Assembly: GCA_937960895.1 (NCBI GenBank)
Contig: CALCJD010000027.1
Location: 1-21,951, forward strand
Origin: an uncultured Spartobacteria bacterium
GTDB lineage: Bacteria > Verrucomicrobiota > Verrucomicrobiia > Chthoniobacterales > Terrimicrobiaceae
DNA: 21,951 bases
Direction: 5' to 3'
Below the pieces are notes generated by a model. It did no database searches. It was given only the letters and a program-made list of their open reading frames with translations, and had not been told where the DNA came from. A program made the position numbers and the translations under genes. Shown piece after piece: positions 6,075 to 13,177 of the stretch; position 1 is the stretch's first letter; each line of letters opens with the position of its first letter.

Positions 6075-7763
6075 TTACCGGGATCCTGTGAGCGGGAGCC
6101 GCGCCTCCGGATTTGCCATGGGTTCAATGGTGCCCTCGCAAACCGCGGTGGCCGCCACTTCGTAGGAGCGCGAGTCCGGGCGCGAGGCGGATTCCTGATA
6201 ACTGAGGCGGGTCTTCGACGCCGAGGCGACCGGACCCGCCGCCACGTTCCGAAGCACGGCGCGGGCGGTGCCGTGCAGCGCAATCTGGGCCACGCCATTG
6301 CCCCAGGACTTCACATTTTTCAGGTCCGCCCGGCAATTGAGCAGCCAGAGGCCCCAGCCGGCATTGTCCCAAGTTTCGATGTTCTGCGCCGTCATCACGC
6401 TGTCGCCGACGTTGCCGATGCCGTTGTCATTTTCCCGGAACCGTCCGCCGATGACCGCGCACCGGATGGTGTCATGCGCGGAAAACCCCTCGTCCAGATT
6501 CTGGAAGCCCTCGATGTTTTCAAAGACCAGATCCGTGCCGGTGCCGTGGAGATTAAAGCCGTCGTTGAGGCTGCCGCTCGCCTTGAGGTTTTTGTAAACG
6601 TGATGCGAGACGTTGAGGATCACGACGACCTGGTCCCGCGCGGAGATTTCCCACCCTTCGGGATCCGTGCCCGGCAGCAGCGTGAGCCGCGTGCCGTCGT
6701 GGGAAAGCCGCACGCCCTCAAACTCCCCGGTGGCGGCATCCTGAAAAATCCGGCGTCCGCGATGGACCAACACGGCGGGAAAAGCTCCCGGAACCTTGTT
6801 GGTCCAGCGTCCCTCGGATTGGGAAAAGCCCTGGATGTTCGGACGGCTGGCGAAAAAATCCGCCAGATCGCACGTCCACTCGCCGTCCTTTTGCACAAAG
6901 GTCAGCGGTTCGAATCCGGTGACGGTTTCGCCCGATCCGTCGAAGACGATCGGTTTTCCAGGGGCACCGGATTGGCGGATGAAGAGCGTTTCCCGATAGG
7001 GACCGCTGCCGGGCGCGAGACGGATCGTGTCACCGGGCCGGGCGTCGGCCACCGCCGCCGCAATGGTGCGGTATCCGGACGGGGCACGGCGGTCCACCAC
7101 CAGCGTGGCCGGCGGACGCGGTACGGCGCCGGATTTCCGTCCCTCCGCACGGCCGAGCAGAAAATTCAGGGAAGGTCCTTTTTTGATCTCTTCTCCACCG
7201 CCGACGACCATGATGCCATGGCCTCCGTCCGGCGTGCTGGAAGGCGTGACGCGGAAGACGATGTTCTGTTCGGCCGCGCCCTCCCGGACGAACCTCAGCA
7301 GGAAGCCGCAGGTTTTTCCCTTGCGGAATTTCACCTCCGGAAACTGCAGGCGCAGCCAGGCGGAATCGCCGGAACCGAGACCGGGATTGGGCGGCAGCTC
7401 GCCCTTGAAGGAAGCGATCACCTCCGGTTGCGAATCGATTCCTCCGGATGGGAACTCCAGAAAATCGAGTTGAAACGGCGCCCGCACCGGCGAGCGGAAC
7501 GGATCGGCAAAAAGCACCTGCACGGCGAGCTCGGTGGCGGAAAAACCGCGCTCCACCGGAAAAATCTCGCCGTAGTCGCGACGGCCGTCCGCCGGATTCC
7601 ATTTCCAGGCCATGCCCTGGTCGGTGTCGGGGTTGACATGGGAAACCCCGCCTTCCAACGGAGGCTGATCAGGCTCGAGAAAGATTTCCACACCGGCCCG
7701 CAGCGGCGTCGCCGCCAGCACACACCAGAGCGCCAGAAAACCGGGAAGGACGAAGTTTTTCAT
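6075..7763 (-). CDS. Secreted right-handed beta-helix protein with an N-terminal PEP-CTERM-paralogue domain
   Basis: A 562-residue exported protein. A signal peptide (residues 1-23, ending TPLRA) is followed by a domain of about 180 residues homologous to the two proteins at the left edge: GMAWKWNPADGRRDYGEIF, PFQLDFLEFP, WLRLQFPEVKFRKGKTCGF and SLNFLLGRA. From about 220 a pectate-lyase-like parallel beta-helix begins with YRTIAAAVADARPGDTIRLA, the usual opening of periplasmic or outer-surface polysaccharide-active or binding helices. The later coils run through GFNLHGTGTDLVFENI, DEGFSAHDT and NDNGIGNVGDS to about 505. A carbohydrate-related role (lyase, hydrolase or adhesin) is plausible, but no catalytic set was identified. 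The start at 7763 gives the signal peptide and overlaps the upstream stop by 4 nt (ATGA), implying coupled translation. Confidence 0.82.
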   Translation of the reverse strand: MKNFVLPGFLALWCVLAATPLRAGVEIFLEPDQPPLEGGVSHVNPDTDQGMAWKWNPADGRRDYGEIFPVERGFSATELAVQVLFADPFRSPVRAPFQLDFLEFPSGGIDSQPEVIASFKGELPPNPGLGSGDSAWLRLQFPEVKFRKGKTCGFLLRFVREGAAEQNIVFRVTPSSTPDGGHGIMVVGGGEEIKKGPSLNFLLGRAEGRKSGAVPRPPATLVVDRRAPSGYRTIAAAVADARPGDTIRLAPGSGPYRETLFIRQSGAPGKPIVFDGSGETVTGFEPLTFVQKDGEWTCDLADFFASRPNIQGFSQSEGRWTNKVPGAFPAVLVHRGRRIFQDAATGEFEGVRLSHDGTRLTLLPGTDPEGWEISARDQVVVILNVSHHVYKNLKASGSLNDGFNLHGTGTDLVFENIEGFQNLDEGFSAHDTIRCAVIGGRFRENDNGIGNVGDSVMTAQNIETWDNAGWGLWLLNCRADLKNVKSWGNGVAQIALHGTARAVLRNVAAGPVASASKTRLSYQESASRPDSRSYEVAATAVCEGTIEPMANPEARLPLTGSR

Positions 7764-8239
7764 GGGAAGAGATTGTCGGAAAGCGTCGCCTCGGCGCGAA
7801 TCACCGATACGGGTTGGTTGGAGGAAAGATTGCGGGACCGTCCGGCCTCGGATGGCACCAGGTTCACATGGCGAATGGTGTTGCGGCTGATCCGCACCTG
7901 GCGCGCGTTGCTGATGCTGATGCCATTCACGGAACACCCGTCGATGAGGTTGATTTCAATGACAATGTTCTCGTTGCCCTGAAACGGCGTGGCCTCGCCG
8001 TCGTCGGTGCGGGCCATCACGCTGATGGCGCCCACCGTGTAGCTGTCCGGCTGCAAAATGCCGCCCACTTCCAGCGTGCCGCCGTTGAGGGCGAGGGTGC
8101 CGGATCCGGTGGAGTCGTATCCAATGACCACCGCCTTCTTAAGCGATGCCGTGCCACCGGTCACAATAAACTCCCCGACACCACTGTCCCCCACCCGCAT
8201 CGTGTAGCCGGCGAAGGTCGAATGACCTCCGCTTTGCAC
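7760..8239 (-). CDS. Same-frame continuation of the interrupted adhesin-like gene, ending in a beta-helix tail
   Basis: A 159-codon frame with a possible GTG start at 8239. It lies in the same frame as the upstream adhesin-like gene, separated only by one TGA (8245-8243) and one sense codon. Residues 1-60 continue the upstream repeats (GDSGVGEFIVTGG, GYDSTGSGTLALNGGTLEVGG). From about 62 the character changes to a right-handed beta-helix tail: YTVGAISVMARTDDGEATPFQ, then IDGCSVNGISISNARQVRIS, with no PEP-CTERM end. There is no signal peptide of its own, so as a separate protein it would not be exported. It is best read as the distal part of a chimeric, nonsense-interrupted gene. It ends by overlapping the next start (ATGA). 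Confidence 0.6.
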   Translation of the reverse strand: MQSGGHSTFAGYTMRVGDSGVGEFIVTGGTASLKKAVVIGYDSTGSGTLALNGGTLEVGGILQPDSYTVGAISVMARTDDGEATPFQGNENIVIEINLIDGCSVNGISISNARQVRISRNTIRHVNLVPSEAGRSRNLSSNQPVSVIRAEATLSDNLFP

Positions 8240-8242
8240 AAA

Positions 8243-9070
8243 TCATCCGGTTCCGCTGGAAACGCCAAAACGCGGCCCGGTTTCCGCACCCCTTCCAATA
8301 TCCACCACGAGAGTGCCACTCACCAATTCATAGGTACCCAGGGAACCCGCGTTCTGTCCGACAAGAAAAGCCGCCGGATTTCTGAATTCCACCAGCGAAT
8401 TGCCGCTTTGGTGAATGACCCCCGTTGCCCCGTCATATCCCAAACGCAGGCCATTGTCCCCTTGAAGGGCCGAAAACTTGGCGTTGTCCGTCACTTCCAG
8501 CCGGCCATTGCCGCCCACACCTCGACCGATCGTAATGGTGACTCCGGAAAGATGCTCGGCATCGCCCGACATTTTGTAGACGCCTGTGGAGCCGTTGTAT
8601 CCGATGTAAAAGGACGCGGGAGAGCCCAAGTCAATCAACCCGCCGCTTTGATTGAGCGTGGCCACTCCGCCGGCCCCCGCTCCCACCCAAAGTCGGTTGG
8701 TTCCTCCCGATCCCCCGTAGGATATCGTGCCGCTGGTTACGTTCAGAATGCCCGTTCCTCCATCTCCCAAAAAAATGCCCTTGCTTCCCACTCCCTCCAA
8801 CCTGATCAACCCACCTGACACCGTCAGTTCACCGGTTGCGGACGGTTCGGATCCAATGGTCAGATCAAGATCCTCCACAGGATTGGTATTGGGAACCAGA
8901 TAAAGCACGTCGCCGGTCTTCACTTCGAATGCGGAGTTCAGGGTGACCGTTCCGGACCACGTCGTGTCCACCGCAAAAGAACTTGAAACAGACAAGCTTA
9001 AAGCCAGGACCGAAGAGGCGAATTTCGGGATGGCGGACAAGGTTTTTCGGGCGGCGTACAAAGAGTTCAT
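8243..9070 (-). CDS. Repeat-rich exported adhesin-like protein, truncated by an in-frame TGA
   Basis: A 275-residue protein with a long signal peptide (about 1-33; the hydrophobic core is SSVLALSLSVSSSFA, and the mature part begins near VDTTWSG). The rest is a series of degenerate beta-strand repeats rich in Gly, Ser and Thr, such as GDGGTGILNVTSG, GYNGSTGVYKMSG, GYDGATGVIHQSG and GQNAGSLGTYELVSG, each pairing an (I/V)G-Y/Q-x-(G/A)-x-x-G turn with an x-V-SG strand. This is the passenger-repeat style found in autotransporter-associated and PEP-CTERM surface proteins. The frame stops at TGA (8245-8243), directly before sequence that clearly continues the repeats, so the gene is probably a pseudogene or needs readthrough. 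There is no C-terminal anchor in this part. Its candidate promoter lies at 9178-9206. Confidence 0.75.
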   Translation of the reverse strand: MNSLYAARKTLSAIPKFASSVLALSLSVSSSFAVDTTWSGTVTLNSAFEVKTGDVLYLVPNTNPVEDLDLTIGSEPSATGELTVSGGLIRLEGVGSKGIFLGDGGTGILNVTSGTISYGGSGGTNRLWVGAGAGGVATLNQSGGLIDLGSPASFYIGYNGSTGVYKMSGDAEHLSGVTITIGRGVGGNGRLEVTDNAKFSALQGDNGLRLGYDGATGVIHQSGNSLVEFRNPAAFLVGQNAGSLGTYELVSGTLVVDIGRGAETGPRFGVSSGTG

Positions 9071-9177
9071 AAATTGAGTCGGTCGATCTGGCTTCCCCGA
9101 TTCACTCCCGTCGCGAGACCCCTTTCCCTAAGCGAAAAGAACAGGCCGCAATGCGAGCCATCGAGGTATTAATATTT

Positions 9178-9206
9178 CTTATATTTCATATCTTATTGTT
9201 TTCCAA
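9178..9206 (-). promoter_or_regulatory. Candidate promoter of the adhesin-like gene
   Basis: The minus strand has TTGGAA (9206-9201), a 17-nt spacer and TATAAG (9183-9178), in a conspicuously AT-rich stretch of an otherwise GC-rich window. It predicts a leader of about 100 nt before the ATG at 9070, unlike the near-leaderless arrangement seen before the housekeeping genes. Confidence 0.45.
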
Positions 9207-9266
9207 AACTTTCTGACGATTTGCTTAGAAAACTTATACAACCTGCAGCGTATAAACTTGGAAAAC
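9198..9266. repeat. Nested inverted repeats upstream of the adhesin-like gene
   Basis: The outer arms GTTTTCCAA (9198-9206) and TTGGAAAAC (9258-9266) are exact reverse complements, as are the inner arms TTATAC (9234-9239) and GTATAA (9250-9255), which have a 10-nt spacer. The outer left arm overlaps the candidate -35, so the site could bind a regulator that controls this promoter. Confidence 0.5.
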
Positions 9267-9544
9267 CTATTGCATAATCGCCCGCTCTTTGGAACTCCCG
9301 CGTCCCTCACGGACCCGCCCTTTTCGACCTCGAAGAGCGAAGCAGAGCATGCACCGATGAGATTGGACGCTCCCTTTGCGGCAGGCCTCCTTTTTTCGGG
9401 GACACCTCAAGGGTCTCCGCGCTCCCAGATCTTGACCAGTTGCACAGGACCCGTTTTCCCCCCCAAAAAAAACGCTCTATGGTTCCCCGTCGGCGCCGTT
9501 TCCGACCGATCCGACGATCTCCGCCGGCGACAACCGGCAGCCGG
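9267..9544. other. Non-coding intergenic stretch
   Basis: This is most of the 474-nt gap between the adhesin-like gene and the ABC-F gene; the promoter and inverted repeats at 9178-9266 are listed separately. A short plus-strand open frame crosses it but has no family resemblance and biased composition, so it is not called. It contains a homopolymer junction of seven C and eight A (9458-9472). On the minus strand, downstream of the ABC-F stop, this reads as a T8 run followed by G7. No clean hairpin directly precedes the T-run, so a terminator is not asserted. Confidence 0.5.
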
Positions 9545-11158
9545 CTATCCCGCCGTCAGCGCCGCGCGTTCGTTGTCGAGGCCGCCGGTTTTTTCCAGGA
9601 AGTAGTCGTACCCTCCAGGGTAGGCCGTAACCGTGCCCGCGTTGACGTGCAGGACCCGGTTGGCCAGCTTGCGGATGAAGTGCACGTCGTGGGAGATGAA
9701 GACGAGGGTGCCTTCGTAGTTTTCCAGCGCGAGGATGAGCGACTCGACGGTAAGGATGTCGAGGTGGGTGGTCGGCTCGTCCATGAGCAGGAGGTTGGGC
9801 GGATCGACGAGGAACTTGATGAGGTTGAGGCGCGTCTTTTCGCCGCCGCTGAGCACGGCCGTCTTTTTGTAAACCTCCTCCTTGCGAAAGAGGAACGAAC
9901 CCAGGATGCCGCGGGCCTCGTCCTCGCGAATTTTGCCATTGCTGGCGCCGACCACCTCCTCGAGTACGGTTTTGGCGGGATCAAGCGTGGCGGCGCGGTG
10001 CTGGCTGAAATAGCGGATGATGGCATTGTGTCCGACATTGCGGACGCCTTTTTGAAATTCCACCTCGCCGGCGAGGATTTTCAGCAGGGTGGATTTGCCG
10101 GCGCCATTGGGTCCGACCAGCACGGTCCGTTCCCCGCGTTCAATGATGAGATCCAGCCCCTCGTAGACCTTGTGATCGCCGTAGGCCATGTGGATGCCCT
10201 CGAGGGAAATCGCGCGCTGGCCGATGCGGGGCGGCTGCGGAATCTGGAACCGGAACGGTTTGCGCGGCGGGGTGGGTTTTTCGATGCGCTTCATGCGCTC
10301 GATTTGCTTCAGCTTGCTCTGCGCCTGGGAGGCCTTGGAGGCCACCTGACGGAAGCGGTCGACAAACTCCTGCAGCGCCTGGATTTCCTTCTGCTGATTT
10401 TTATACGCCGCGAGCTGCTGCTGGTAGTTGGCCTCGCGTTGTTCGAGGTAGGAGGTGTAGTTGCCCTTGTAGGCAATGAGCTTCTGGTCGGCGATTTCGT
10501 ACACCGTTTCGATGAGCTCATCCATGAACTCGCGGTCATGGGAAATGAGGAGCAGGGCGCCGGGGTAGGTCTTCAGATAATTCTGCAGCCAAAGCAGAGA
10601 AAGCAGGTCGAGGTGGTTGGTCGGCTCGTCGAGGAGAAGAAGATCCGGTTCGTCGACGAGCAGGCGCGCGAGATGGGCGCGCATCACCCAGCCGCCGCTC
10701 ATCTCCCGGGCCCGGCGGGAAAAATCCGTCTCCCGGTATCCGAGTCCCTTCAGCATGCGTTTGGCCTTGGCCTCGCGCTGGGGATCGTTGAGCTGCTCGA
10801 GTTTCGTCTGCGCCTCGTGATAGTCGAGACTCTCGGTGGTGCCGGCCTTTTCGTGTTCCGTCATGCGGGCTTCCAAAGCGGCCACCTCCCCGGCGCGGCC
10901 GGTCGCGATGTCGAGCACACTCTCGTCGCCCACCGCCTCGGCTTCCTGCGGCAGGAATCCCACGGTGATCCATTCGTCATATTCGGCCGCGCCTTCGTCC
11001 GGTTCGTCCTGTTTGAGAATGATCGAAAAAAGCGTGGACTTGCCGGCTCCGTTGGGGCCGACCAGGGCGACACGTTCGCCGTAATTGACCTGCATGGCGG
11101 CATTCTCGAACAACGTCCGGCCGCCGACGGATTTCTTCAGATTGCGAATGGTGAGCAC
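9545..11158 (-). CDS. ABC-F family ATPase (ribosome-associated)
   Basis: A 537-residue soluble protein with two ATP-binding cassettes and no membrane segments, the ABC-F layout. Cassette 1 has Walker A GPNGAGKST (34-42), signature MSGGW (153-157) and LDEPTNHLD (176-184). Cassette 2 has GPNGAGKST (349-357), signature LSGGEKTR (436-443) and MDEPTTHLD (459-467). Between them is the charged linker that contacts the ribosome in this family (about 240-300, rich in Gln, Lys and Glu). Members act as translation factors near the exit site or protect ribosomes from antibiotics; which applies here cannot be told. The GTG start at 11158 is preferred because VLTIRNL is the usual beginning; the frame stays open further upstream without family-like sequence. 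It is divergent from the MoxR operon. Confidence 0.9.
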   Translation of the reverse strand: MLTIRNLKKSVGGRTLFENAAMQVNYGERVALVGPNGAGKSTLFSIILKQDEPDEGAAEYDEWITVGFLPQEAEAVGDESVLDIATGRAGEVAALEARMTEHEKAGTTESLDYHEAQTKLEQLNDPQREAKAKRMLKGLGYRETDFSRRAREMSGGWVMRAHLARLLVDEPDLLLLDEPTNHLDLLSLLWLQNYLKTYPGALLLISHDREFMDELIETVYEIADQKLIAYKGNYTSYLEQREANYQQQLAAYKNQQKEIQALQEFVDRFRQVASKASQAQSKLKQIERMKRIEKPTPPRKPFRFQIPQPPRIGQRAISLEGIHMAYGDHKVYEGLDLIIERGERTVLVGPNGAGKSTLLKILAGEVEFQKGVRNVGHNAIIRYFSQHRAATLDPAKTVLEEVVGASNGKIREDEARGILGSFLFRKEEVYKKTAVLSGGEKTRLNLIKFLVDPPNLLLMDEPTTHLDILTVESLILALENYEGTLVFISHDVHFIRKLANRVLHVNAGTVTAYPGGYDYFLEKTGGLDNERAALTAG

Positions 11159-11165
11159 GGCGGGC

Positions 11166-11171
11166 AACCTA
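11166..11171 (-). promoter_or_regulatory. TANNNT -10-like element before the ABC-F gene
   Basis: The minus strand reads TAGGTT, ending 7 nt before the GTG start at 11158. This supports the choice of that start if the transcript is near-leaderless. No strong -35 is visible. Confidence 0.3.
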
Positions 11172-11324
11172 GGGGAGAAGAGCACAAAGACAACCGGAAA
11201 TTGGGCGTGCCGGACGGCGGATTTTTCCCTCCACGGACCGAGGAACCTCCCCGAAGGCTCCGCATGACGGCGCGCCGGCGGCGGGCAACGCCAAATGTTT
11301 TTCCGCAAGGACCCCGCCATGGTG

Positions 11325-11330
11325 TAGGGT
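11325..11330 (+). promoter_or_regulatory. TANNNT -10-like element before the MoxR gene
   Basis: TAGGGT ends 9 nt before the ATG at 11340. A poor TTCCGC-like -35 lies 18 nt upstream. It is a weak candidate alone, but fits the pattern shared with other first genes here. Confidence 0.3.
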
Positions 11331-11339
11331 TCCCGAGTG

Positions 11340-12269
11340 ATGCAATCGTTTCTCCAGGAGTTTCATGCGGAAGCCAAACGCGCCCTGATCGACCGGGAAC
11401 GCGAACTGGAACTGGCGCTGTGTTGTTTTGTCTCCGGCGGAAACCTTCTCATCGAAGACACACCGGGCGTGGGCAAGACCACCCTCGTGAAGGTGCTGGC
11501 CCGCCTGCTCGGACTGGACTTCAAGCGGGTGCAATTCACCAACGATCTCCTGCCCGCGGACATCCTGGGCAGCCAGATCTTTGACGCCGCGCGCCAGGCC
11601 TTTTCCTTCCACCGCGGCCCCATCTTCGCGCAGCTCGTCCTGGGCGACGAACTCAACCGCGCCTCGCCGCGCACCCAAAGCGCGGTGCTCCAGGCCATGG
11701 ACGAACACGAAGTGACCATCGAGGGCCATACCCATCCGCTGCCCGAACCCTTCTTTTTTGTGGGCACCCAGAATCCGCGCGAGCAGGTCGGCACGGCCCT
11801 GCTTCCCGAATCGCAGGTCGACCGCTTCCTGATGCGCATCGAACTGGGCGCGCCGGAGCGCGAGACCCAACGCAAACTGCTCCAGCGCGACCGCGGCCGG
11901 CGCGACACGCTCTCCTTCGATTTCCAGACCCTTCGCGAACTGGCCACCCCGGAGGATCTCCTCCGCTGGCAGCGGGAGGCGGCCCGGGTGCACGTGTCGG
12001 AGGCCGTTTCCGAATACATCCTCGACCTCTTCGAGGAGGCGCGGCAGCGCGGATGGTTTCTATCCCCGCGCGCCAGCCTGGGCCTCCAGCGCGCGGGCCA
12101 GTCCCTCGCCTTTCTCGAAGGCCGCGACCACGTCCGTCCCGACGACGTGCAGAAGGTGTTTCCGGCGGTCACCACCCACCGTCTGGCGCAATTTGCCCGG
12201 TCGCCCGGCGATTCCCGCGAAGCGGCGGTGATGGCGCGCACGCTGCTCGAGCACACCAAGGTGAAATGA
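11340..12269 (+). CDS. MoxR-family AAA+ ATPase
   Basis: A 309-residue AAA+ protein. Walker A lies in EDTPGVGKTT (40-49), Walker B in LVLGDELNRASP (99-110), sensor 1 in VGTQNP (141-146) and the arginine-containing segment in PESQVDRF (157-164, usually PEAQ-x-DRF). The C-terminal lid contains SPRASLGLQRAGQ. MoxR ATPases are chaperone-like remodelers, commonly encoded with DUF58 and transglutaminase-like membrane proteins, as here; the trio is linked to envelope integrity and stress in several bacteria. The start at ATG 11340 is chosen over the GTG three bases upstream. It heads a plus-strand run of five genes with little or no spacing. Confidence 0.93.
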   Translation: MQSFLQEFHAEAKRALIDRERELELALCCFVSGGNLLIEDTPGVGKTTLVKVLARLLGLDFKRVQFTNDLLPADILGSQIFDAARQAFSFHRGPIFAQLVLGDELNRASPRTQSAVLQAMDEHEVTIEGHTHPLPEPFFFVGTQNPREQVGTALLPESQVDRFLMRIELGAPERETQRKLLQRDRGRRDTLSFDFQTLRELATPEDLLRWQREAARVHVSEAVSEYILDLFEEARQRGWFLSPRASLGLQRAGQSLAFLEGRDHVRPDDVQKVFPAVTTHRLAQFARSPGDSREAAVMARTLLEHTKVK

Positions 12270-12292
12270 CCGGCCCGGTTCCTCCCTGAATC

Positions 12293-13177
12293 ATGGCCCG
12301 TGAACGCATCTACATCGTCTTCCACTGGGCGGGCCTGTTGTTCGGCTTCATTGTCCTGATCGTGTTCGGCTCGGGTTATCTCCTGCGCGATGCCGGAAAT
12401 CTCACCCAAACCCTCGGCATCACCCTGATCGTCGCCGGCGTGGTGGCGCTCATCCAGAGCAACGACAATCTGCGCGGCATTGAGATCACGGGCTGCCGGG
12501 CCCAGCCCGCGGCCGCCGGGGAAACCCTCCGGCTCGAAGTCACGCTGCGCAACACCTCGGATCGCGAACGGATCGGCCTGACCGTCCGCACCGGCTGGCG
12601 GGTGCGCCCCCGCGGCTCCGCGTGGATCCCGGTGCTGGAGGCCGGGGAAACCGTCACCGTGCACCTGCCGCTGCCCGTGAAGCGGCGCGGCTGTTTTCCC
12701 ATTCCCCCACTCTGGGTGTGCAGCGTGCGTCCCGTCGGCCTGTGTTTTGCCTGGAAGGTTTTTCCGCAGACCGGTGTCTATTACGTCTATCCCCGTCCCC
12801 GCGGCCGCAGCCTCGACAGGGAAACCAAGCCGGACCGGCACGGCGGAGGCGACCGCGACGATGTGACCGGCCACCGTTCCTACAATCCGGGCGACATGCT
12901 TTCGCGCCTGGACTGGCGGGTGTTTGCACGCACGGGGAAACTGGTCGTACGCACCCTCGAGGAAGGAAGCGACGAGGAAGTGGTCCTGCGCTGGGAGGAC
13001 ACCCGGTTCCTTCCGGATGTCGAACGGCGCCTTGAGCAGCTGAGTTTCTGGATCGACCAATGCGTGAAGGAGGGCCGTCCCTTCCGGATCGACCTGGGAA
13101 CCGGCGGCGGCCTTTTGGGAAGCGCCAATCTTGCCGCCTGTCGCGAGGCGCTCGCCACATTCACCGAACCACCATGA
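12293..13177 (+). CDS. DUF58 domain-containing membrane protein
   Basis: A 294-residue protein with two membrane segments near the N-terminus (about 10-30 and 41-57), a beta-rich extracytoplasmic middle, and the DUF58 hallmark at 193-232: GHRSYNPGD, then LDWRVFARTGKLVVRTLEEG. The family has a von Willebrand A-like fold and usually partners the MoxR ATPase encoded directly upstream (23 nt gap). Its stop overlaps the transglutaminase start by 4 nt (ATGA). The molecular function of the family is not settled; the neighbourhood call is robust. Confidence 0.9.
   Translation: MARERIYIVFHWAGLLFGFIVLIVFGSGYLLRDAGNLTQTLGITLIVAGVVALIQSNDNLRGIEITGCRAQPAAAGETLRLEVTLRNTSDRERIGLTVRTGWRVRPRGSAWIPVLEAGETVTVHLPLPVKRRGCFPIPPLWVCSVRPVGLCFAWKVFPQTGVYYVYPRPRGRSLDRETKPDRHGGGDRDDVTGHRSYNPGDMLSRLDWRVFARTGKLVVRTLEEGSDEEVVLRWEDTRFLPDVERRLEQLSFWIDQCVKEGRPFRIDLGTGGGLLGSANLAACREALATFTEPP

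Noticed and set aside
6273..7982. Plus-strand open frame of 569 codons
   Set aside because: It is antisense to the beta-helix gene, which has a signal peptide and a recognisable domain. The opposite frame shows no domain or export signal.
8243..8245. Alternative genetic code with TGA as a sense codon
   Set aside because: Several intact genes here, such as the AraC, MoxR, DUF58 and transglutaminase genes, end in TGA at the expected length, so TGA is a normal stop.
9458..9472. C7-A8 tract as the terminator of the ABC-F gene
   Set aside because: On the minus strand it gives a T8 run, but no stable hairpin lies directly before it, so only the homopolymer itself can be supported.
9258..9605. Possible small plus-strand gene (115 codons) in the 474-nt gap
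   Set aside because: No ribosome-binding site, no family resemblance, and it overlaps the end of the ABC-F gene on the other strand. Its start lies inside the inverted repeat.
9440..11584. Plus-strand open frame of 714 codons
   Set aside because: It is antisense to the ABC-F gene and runs into the MoxR gene in another frame. Both of those genes have clear motifs and this frame has none.
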